DNA from: Savagea sp.
GTDB lineage: Bacteria > Bacillota > Bacilli > Bacillales_A > Planococcaceae
Reading direction: 5' to 3'
Assembly: GCA_030146155.1 (NCBI GenBank)
Contig: JASLCF010000170.1
Location: 1 to 19,210 of the forward strand
Length of the DNA stretch: 19,210 nucleotides
Shown: piece after piece, positions 14,490 through 19,210 of the stretch
Numbering within the stretch: the first letter of the stretch is position 1
Layout: each line of letters begins with the position of its first letter
Notes under the pieces: generated by a model
The model's input: only the letters and a program-made list of their open reading frames with translations
The model's database searches: none
What the model was told of the DNA's origin: nothing
Program-made: the position numbers and the translations under genes

Positions 14490-15869
14490 ATGATTGGTAT
14501 CCAACCCATTGATTCCTATGAAGTAGAGCTGGCTACAGAAATTGTAGCAAGTGATTTAACCATTGTCTATTCGCTCTACCAACCATTAATAGGAATCGAA
14601 GCGACTCACTTATATATGTCACTTTATCAACAATATGAGAGAGACAAAGAAAGACAAATGACTCATTATTTTTTATTGAATATTTTAAATGCTTCCCCGC
14701 AACATATCTTTGAGTGGCGTGTCCAACTCGAAGCAATCGGTTTACTCAGTTCTTTTTACAAAGACGGACAACCTGCACACTATATGTATCGAATAGAAAA
14801 ACCTTTGTCTGCTGCTCATTTCTTTGAAGATGCACTCCTTTCTACATTTTTATTAAGTAAAGTAGGAGAACAAACTTATATTCAATTACGCTCTCGATTT
14901 ACAAAAGAAAAAAAGAGTATGGATGATTATAAAGATATTACTCGTAGTTTTACAGACGTTTTTCAACCCAGTTCAATTCAAACAAGACCTGTATTACCTT
15001 CAAGCCAGCAGTTTGAAGAAGTAGAAGCACAACCATTCAAAGTGAAAAACAAGACATTCAACCATGTATTGTTTCGAGATGCTCTATCTAATCATCTGTT
15101 ATCTGAACAAATGATCGATGATTTACCAATGGATACCATTGAAACAATGTCCTATATTTATTCGATTGATGCATTAGAAATGGTAGATGTATTATTATTA
15201 GCAATGAATAGATATGGCGTAGATGTTACAGAAGAATCGATTCGTAAAGCTGTAGTTTCATATTATAAGATGAACCGTTCTACAAAAGTGCCAACTCTTT
15301 TACCAAAAGTTAAGGCAGTAGAAAAAGAGTTTACTGTGAATAAAAAAGAGCCGAAAGCAAATCAACTGTCCAATTATTTTAATGAAGTAGATCCTGGACA
15401 AGTGTTATTTGATTTATCAGGAAAACCACCTGTGCCTTCGATTTTATCATTGGTTGAACGATTGATTAATCAACACCAGTTGAAAATGCCTGTAGTGAAT
15501 GTGCTACTTCATTATATTTATTTACGCAATAACGGTAATATTTCAGAAAAATTTGCAGAGACTATTGCTCAACATTGGATGAATTTAAAAGTAGAAGATG
15601 CGGAAACTGCGTTACAGCTATCAAAAACAGAACATAAGAAATATACAGAGTGGCAAAATCGTCCGAAGCAAACTCAAAAATATAATTCAACTTCTCGAGT
15701 GACAAGAGAAGAAAAAGTGCCAGAATGGTTTGGTAAAGAGGAACAATCGAAGACAGATGAGCAACAGGAAGGTCAGTCAAAAAAACTAGAAGTTGAACGA
15801 CTGAGAGAACAACTTTTAAAAGAATTAAATGAGAAGAAAGAGGGTGCTACACTTGAAAAACGTCAATGA
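14490..15869 (+). CDS. dnaB: Replication initiation / membrane attachment protein DnaB
   Basis: Firmicute DnaB (unrelated to the E. coli helicase of that name) helps load the replicative helicase at oriC and at restart sites, together with DnaD and DnaI. 459 residues. The N-terminal part (about 1-110) fits the winged-helix DDBH1 domain; the segment at about 305-395, including PSILSLVERLINQHQLKMPVV and LHYIYLRNNG, fits the DnaB/DnaD DDBH2 domain that binds DNA; the last ~60 residues are a charged, low-complexity tail rich in K, E and Q. ATG at 14490 begins 17 nt after nrdR; the ribosome binding site is modest (GAAGGGCGG, 14472-14480). Its end overlaps dnaI by 17 nt. Confidence 0.94.
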   Translation: MIGIQPIDSYEVELATEIVASDLTIVYSLYQPLIGIEATHLYMSLYQQYERDKERQMTHYFLLNILNASPQHIFEWRVQLEAIGLLSSFYKDGQPAHYMYRIEKPLSAAHFFEDALLSTFLLSKVGEQTYIQLRSRFTKEKKSMDDYKDITRSFTDVFQPSSIQTRPVLPSSQQFEEVEAQPFKVKNKTFNHVLFRDALSNHLLSEQMIDDLPMDTIETMSYIYSIDALEMVDVLLLAMNRYGVDVTEESIRKAVVSYYKMNRSTKVPTLLPKVKAVEKEFTVNKKEPKANQLSNYFNEVDPGQVLFDLSGKPPVPSILSLVERLINQHQLKMPVVNVLLHYIYLRNNGNISEKFAETIAQHWMNLKVEDAETALQLSKTEHKKYTEWQNRPKQTQKYNSTSRVTREEKVPEWFGKEEQSKTDEQQEGQSKKLEVERLREQLLKELNEKKEGATLEKRQ

Positions 15870-16803
15870 TCCTTTGCATCGTGTCATCGATTCGGCCAAT
15901 CGTATGGCTGATAAAATTGACCAAATGAAGCAAGACACATTACGACACCCTAAAATCCAACAATTTATTCAAAAACATCAAGAGGAAATTGATGAAGAGA
16001 TGATTAATAGGAGTTTATCAAAGCTTTATGAATTTAGCCAAGCTTCACATCATTGTGAGAAATGTCCTTCACTCCATGAATGTGTCAATGTTTCTAAAGG
16101 CTTAGAACCCCAACTTTTTATTAATCGTAATTTCATTGATGTGAATTATGTTGTGTGCCCGACGCAAAAAGCTTACACACAAAGTGAGAAGAATAAACAA
16201 TTGGTATCAAGTCTATACATGCCTAAAGATGTGCTGACAGGGCAACTTGTAGAAGTGGATATTTTATCAGAAGACACGAGAGTTTATATTGTGAGTGCTG
16301 CGAATCAATTTTTACAAACCTATGATCAAACAGGAAGTTTACCAGAAAAAGGACTTTATTTACACGGCTCCTTTGGAATTGGTAAATCGTATATTTTAGG
16401 TGCTATAGCTAATGAATTGGCCCATCGTCAAGTACAGACCGTCATCGTTTATGTCCCTGAATTTTTGAGAGAGATGAAACAATCTATTCAGGACCAAACG
16501 TTAGGTGAGAAAATAGAAATGGTCAAGAAAGCAGAAGTATTGATGTTAGATGACATCGGAGCTGAATCAATGTCTGCTTGGACGAGAGATGAAGTGCTAG
16601 GAACTATTCTTCAATATCGAATGGCAGAAAAGTTACCTACTTTCTTTTCTTCAAATTTTACGATTAAAGAATTAGAACATCATTTGACATACTCTCAAAG
16701 AGGAGAAAAAGAAGCGGTCAAAGCTGCGAGAATTATTGAACGAATTTTGGCAGTGAGTGTTCCGATGGAGCTTAAAGGTAAGAATCGTAGGAGAGATAGT
16801 TGA
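15853..16803 (+). CDS. dnaI: Helicase loader / primosomal protein DnaI
   Basis: AAA+ ATPase that loads the DnaC replicative helicase onto DNA. 316 residues (B. subtilis 311). The N-terminal helicase-interaction domain carries Cys68, Cys71, Cys77 and Cys102, a zinc-site pattern; the position equivalent to B. subtilis ligand His84 appears to be Glu85. The ATPase domain has Walker A GSFGIGKS (172-179), Walker B VLMLDDIGAES (Asp233, Asp234), a sensor region TFFSSNFT and the YSQRGEKEAVKAARIIERI end. The TTG at 15853 is preferred because GAGGGTG (15840-15846) lies 6 nt upstream; the earlier ATG at 15829 would precede that site, and GTG 15844 lies within it. It overlaps the end of dnaB, suggesting coupling. 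The stop codon lies inside the -35 box of the thrS promoter. Confidence 0.93.
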   Translation: MKNVNDPLHRVIDSANRMADKIDQMKQDTLRHPKIQQFIQKHQEEIDEEMINRSLSKLYEFSQASHHCEKCPSLHECVNVSKGLEPQLFINRNFIDVNYVVCPTQKAYTQSEKNKQLVSSLYMPKDVLTGQLVEVDILSEDTRVYIVSAANQFLQTYDQTGSLPEKGLYLHGSFGIGKSYILGAIANELAHRQVQTVIVYVPEFLREMKQSIQDQTLGEKIEMVKKAEVLMLDDIGAESMSAWTRDEVLGTILQYRMAEKLPTFFSSNFTIKELEHHLTYSQRGEKEAVKAARIIERILAVSVPMELKGKNRRRDS

Positions 16804-16828
16804 CGATTGTGTAAACTAGTAGTATAAT
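16800..16828 (+). promoter_or_regulatory. SigA-type promoter of the thrS T-box leader
   Basis: TTGACG (16800-16805) and TATAAT (16823-16828) are separated by exactly 17 bp. The TGA stop of dnaI (16801-16803) is part of the -35 hexamer. Transcription would start near 16835. Confidence 0.82.
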
Positions 16829-16849
16829 TTCAACATCTAAAAATTTAAA

Positions 16850-17084
16850 TGCATAGACAAGGACAACTTTACTTCTTATCTATTTTCAGAGACTAAAGAA
16901 TTTGGTGTAATCTTTAGAGTAGACGAAGTATTGACCACCTTTGAGCAGTAATAAATTCAATTATTACCGGTAACACGATCCGTTATTCGTTAAAGCTTCG
17001 TATTTTCACATCATTTTGTGAAAGTTGGAAGAAGGGTGGAACCACGACTGTATCCTCGTCCCTTTTTAGGGACGGGGTTTTTTT
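16850..17084 (+). ncRNA. T-box riboswitch (tRNA-Thr sensing) in the thrS leader
   Basis: The leader has the T-box consensus AAGGGTGGAACCACG (17032-17046), including the tRNA-acceptor-binding bulge TGGAACC (17037-17043). The antiterminator would pair AAGGG (17032-17036) with CCCTT (17060-17064) and ACGA (17044-17047) with TCGT (17056-17059), directly competing with the terminator. In Stem I the distal hairpin CTAAAG/CTTTAG (about 16894-16918) encloses TTGGTG; the probable specifier is ACC at 16934-16936, a threonine codon, followed by a purine and then TTTGAGC. Uncharged tRNA-Thr would stabilise the antiterminator and raise thrS expression. The exact 5' edge is approximate. Confidence 0.93.
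17054..17084 (+). terminator. T-box regulated terminator of the thrS leader
   Basis: CCTCGTCCC (17054-17062) pairs with GGGACGGGG (17069-17077) over 9 bp with one wobble and is followed by seven T (17078-17084). Its left arm is shared with the antiterminator. Confidence 0.93.
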
Positions 17085-17123
17085 GCATTTAAAATTTAAA
17101 ATTAAAAATGAGGAGTGCACAAA

Positions 17124-19088
17124 ATGGCTAATATGATTCAACTGACTTTTCCAGATGGGGCAGTCAAAGCGTTTGAACAAGGGAGTACAACTGAAGATGT
17201 GGCAGCATCAATAAGCCCAGGCTTAAGAAAAAATGCGATTGCCGGTAAACTAAACGGGGAGCTCATTGATTTTACAAGACCAATTGAAACAGATGGGACA
17301 ATTGAAATTGTAACGCCAGATTCACCAGAAGCATTGCATATTTTAAGACACAGTACTGCACATTTATTAGCACATGCAGTTCACCGTTTATTCCCTGAGA
17401 CTAAATTTGGCGTAGGCCCTGTCATTGAAAATGGTTTTTACTACGATATGGATGCTGTGGACGCAATTACAGCAGAGGATTTAGAAAAAATCGAAAAAGA
17501 AATGAAAAAGATTGTAGCTGAAAATATTCCAGTCATTCGTCATGAAGTAACGCGTGATGAAGCAGAAAAACGATTAGAAGCAATTGAAGACCCATATAAA
17601 TTAGAGTTATTACAAGATATCCCTGCAGATGAAACAGTTACAATTTATGAACAAGGGGATTTCTTTGACTTATGTCGCGGAGTTCACGTTCCTTCTACTG
17701 GTAAGCTCAAAGAGTTTAAATTATTAAGTATTGCTGGTGCTTATTGGCGTGGGGATTCTAATCGTAAGATGTTACAACGTATTTACGGTACAGCTTTCTT
17801 TAAAAAAGACGAGTTGAAAAAACATTTAAAAATGTTAGAAGAAGCACGTGAACGCGATCATCGAAAAATTGGTAAAGAATTAGATTTATTCATGGTCTCA
17901 CAAAAAGTGGGGCAAGGATTACCACTCTGGTTACCAAAAGGTGCAACGATTCGTCGTACAATCGAACGATACATTGTAGATATTGAAGAAAAATTAGGTT
18001 ATCAACATGTGTATACACCTGTGTTAGGTTCAAAAGATTTATACGAAACTTCTGGACACTGGGGTCACTACCAAGACGGAATGTTCCCGCCGATGGAAAT
18101 GGATAACGAAACACTTGTTTTACGCCCAATGAACTGTCCACATCATATGATGGTGTATAAAAATGGAATTCATTCGTATCGAAATCTTCCTGTTCGTATT
18201 GCCGAACTAGGAACAATGCATCGTTATGAAATGTCAGGAGCTCTTTCTGGTTTACAACGAGTTCGTGGAATGACATTAAATGATGCACATATCTTTGTAC
18301 GTCCAGATCAAATAAAAGCAGAATTCAAACGTGTAGTCGAACTTATTTTAGCAGTATATAAAGATTTTGATATTACAGATTATCGTTTCCGTTTATCTTA
18401 TAGAGACCCAGAAGATACTGAGAAATATTTTGATGACGATCAGATGTGGGAGCATGCACAGGCACTTCTAAAAGAAGCAATGGATGAATTAGAATTAGAG
18501 TATGTTGAAGAAGAAGGAGAAGCTGCTTTCTACGGTCCAAAATTAGATGTTCAAGTCCGTACTGCGATTGGTATGGAGGAAACTTTATCGACAGTTCAGC
18601 TCGACTTCTTACAGCCTGAACGATTTGACCTTACTTATGTAGGTGAAGATGGTAAACACCACAGACCTGTTGTCATTCACCGCGGGGTTGTTTCAACGAT
18701 GGAACGCTTTGTTGCTTATTTGATTGAAGAGTATAAGGGTGCCTTCCCAACTTGGTTAGCCCCTGTTCAAGTTGAAGTAATCCCGGTATCCAATGATGTT
18801 CACTATGCTTATGCTGAATTTGTTCGTGATGAGCTAGTGAAGAGAGGCATTCGTGTGGAAATCGATGACCGTGATGAGAAAATGGGATATAAAATCCGTG
18901 AAGCCCAAGTTCAGAAAATACCTTATACATTAGTATTAGGTGACCGTGAAATGCAAGACGGAGAAGTAACTGTTCGTAAGTATGGTGAGAAAGCAACTGA
19001 AACAGTTGCGATTTCTCAATTTGTTGCTAATTTAGTGAAAGAAGTAATGCATGCTTCTGAGCGACAAGATTCAGAGTTAGAAAAATAA
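17124..19088 (+). CDS. thrS: Threonyl-tRNA synthetase
   Basis: Class II aminoacyl-tRNA synthetase that charges tRNA-Thr and hydrolyses misacylated Ser-tRNA-Thr. 654 residues, with the complete bacterial layout: TGS domain (about 3-62), editing domain with HxxxH (His76, His80) and the second pair Cys184/His188 (CRGVH), a catalytic core with zinc ligand Cys338 in RPMNCPHHM, motif 2 around RYEMSGALSGLQRVRG, motif 3 in HRGVVSTMERFVAYLIEEY, and a C-terminal anticodon-binding domain (about 545-640). ATG at 17124 has AGGAG (17111-17115) 8 nt upstream; a GTG within that site (17115) is rejected. Expression is controlled by the upstream T-box. A stem-loop terminator follows. Confidence 0.98.
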   Translation: MANMIQLTFPDGAVKAFEQGSTTEDVAASISPGLRKNAIAGKLNGELIDFTRPIETDGTIEIVTPDSPEALHILRHSTAHLLAHAVHRLFPETKFGVGPVIENGFYYDMDAVDAITAEDLEKIEKEMKKIVAENIPVIRHEVTRDEAEKRLEAIEDPYKLELLQDIPADETVTIYEQGDFFDLCRGVHVPSTGKLKEFKLLSIAGAYWRGDSNRKMLQRIYGTAFFKKDELKKHLKMLEEARERDHRKIGKELDLFMVSQKVGQGLPLWLPKGATIRRTIERYIVDIEEKLGYQHVYTPVLGSKDLYETSGHWGHYQDGMFPPMEMDNETLVLRPMNCPHHMMVYKNGIHSYRNLPVRIAELGTMHRYEMSGALSGLQRVRGMTLNDAHIFVRPDQIKAEFKRVVELILAVYKDFDITDYRFRLSYRDPEDTEKYFDDDQMWEHAQALLKEAMDELELEYVEEEGEAAFYGPKLDVQVRTAIGMEETLSTVQLDFLQPERFDLTYVGEDGKHHRPVVIHRGVVSTMERFVAYLIEEYKGAFPTWLAPVQVEVIPVSNDVHYAYAEFVRDELVKRGIRVEIDDRDEKMGYKIREAQVQKIPYTLVLGDREMQDGEVTVRKYGEKATETVAISQFVANLVKEVMHASERQDSELEK

Positions 19089-19094
19089 GAGATG

Positions 19095-19133
19095 GACTGT
19101 ATAAGTGAACGATAAAAACTTATACAGTCTTTT
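19095..19133 (+). terminator. Terminator after thrS
   Basis: GACTGTATAAGT (19095-19106) and ACTTATACAGTC (19118-19129) form a perfect 12-bp stem with an 11-base loop; the T tract is short (four T, then AGTAT). Confidence 0.8.
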
Positions 19134-19180
19134 AGTATGAGTAAAATGTTTGTGGGGATAAATAAAAAATCCATAACACA

Positions 19181-19210
19181 ATTCATCTCCGTTCCAATCG
19201 GACGCTTTCT
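19181..19210. repeat. Probable left end of a dispersed Bacillales intergenic repeat, cut by the window edge
   Basis: After the AT-rich thrS terminator region the composition changes, and the last 30 bases contain CTCCGTTCCAATCGGACG and then CTTTCT. This resembles, from memory, the start of a repeat seen many times between genes in Bacillaceae and Planococcaceae genomes (TTTCCGCTCCAG...GGACGCTTTCCGCGGG). Only the edge is visible, so the call rests on resemblance. Confidence 0.4.

Noticed and set aside
17890..18288. 132-codon open frame on the minus strand within thrS
   Set aside because: It lies wholly inside a clear threonyl-tRNA synthetase gene, shows no family resemblance and no ribosome binding site; a shadow of the coding strand.
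18673..18996. 107-codon minus-strand open frame at the end of thrS
   Set aside because: Entirely antisense to the anticodon-binding domain of thrS, His/Leu-rich translation typical of a shadow frame.
19134..19210. C-terminus of a convergent minus-strand gene at the right edge
   Set aside because: Minus-strand frames are open for tens of codons, but translations look random and composition there suggests a repeat; not supportable from 77 bases.

Overview
The window is a stretch of core chromosome from a low-GC Gram-positive bacterium of the order Bacillales. The gene order pyk - fxsA - citZ - icd - mdh - (MaoC-like) - phoP - phoR - polA - mutM - coaE - gapB - nrdR - dnaB - dnaI - thrS is the classic Bacillus/Planococcaceae/Staphylococcaceae neighbourhood. 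Having mdh directly after icd and a MaoC-like gene before phoP argues for a Bacillus or Planococcaceae (Caryophanaceae) relative rather than Staphylococcus. Genes that interrupt this order in B. subtilis (ytvI after fxsA, ytaF and ytcD around coaE, speD after gapB) are missing. Genus-level assignment is not possible from sequence reading alone. All sixteen genes are on the + strand, codon use looks uniform, and there is no sign of prophage, insertion sequence, CRISPR, tRNA or rRNA.

Region 1 (1-5902) is central carbon metabolism: the 3' four fifths of pyruvate kinase, a small FxsA-like membrane protein, a 491-bp non-coding stretch with a large hairpin and a CcpA-type operator beside the citZ promoter, then citrate synthase, isocitrate dehydrogenase and malate dehydrogenase. 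Strong intrinsic terminators follow pyk, icd and mdh; those after pyk and icd sit almost on top of the next gene's Shine-Dalgarno site.

Region 2 (about 5940-12763) is one tightly packed block: a MaoC-fold protein with a replaced catalytic His, the PhoP/PhoR phosphate two-component pair (PhoR lacks the usual extracellular sensor domain), DNA polymerase I, formamidopyrimidine-DNA glycosylase and dephospho-CoA kinase. Start/stop overlaps (phoP/phoR 1 nt, phoR/polA 14 nt, mutM/coaE 4 nt) and the lack of internal terminators suggest one operon with translational coupling.

Region 3 (12764-13947) is gapB, the gluconeogenic NADP-type GAPDH, behind an extended -10 promoter flanked by two inverted perfect matches to the recalled CcpN operator consensus, then a strong terminator. 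Region 4 (13950-16803) is nrdR-dnaB-dnaI: the ribonucleotide reductase repressor together with primosome/helicase loading proteins. Region 5 (16800-19133) is thrS under a T-box riboswitch (probable Thr specifier ACC) whose promoter -35 element overlaps the dnaI stop codon, closed by a terminator. The last 30 bases look like the beginning of a dispersed Bacillales intergenic repeat cut by the window edge.

No clearly novel system is present. The points most worth checking are regulatory and structural: the CcpN operator pair, the sensor-less PhoR, the MaoC-like protein without its His, the large hairpin upstream of citZ, and the two terminators fused to ribosome binding sites.
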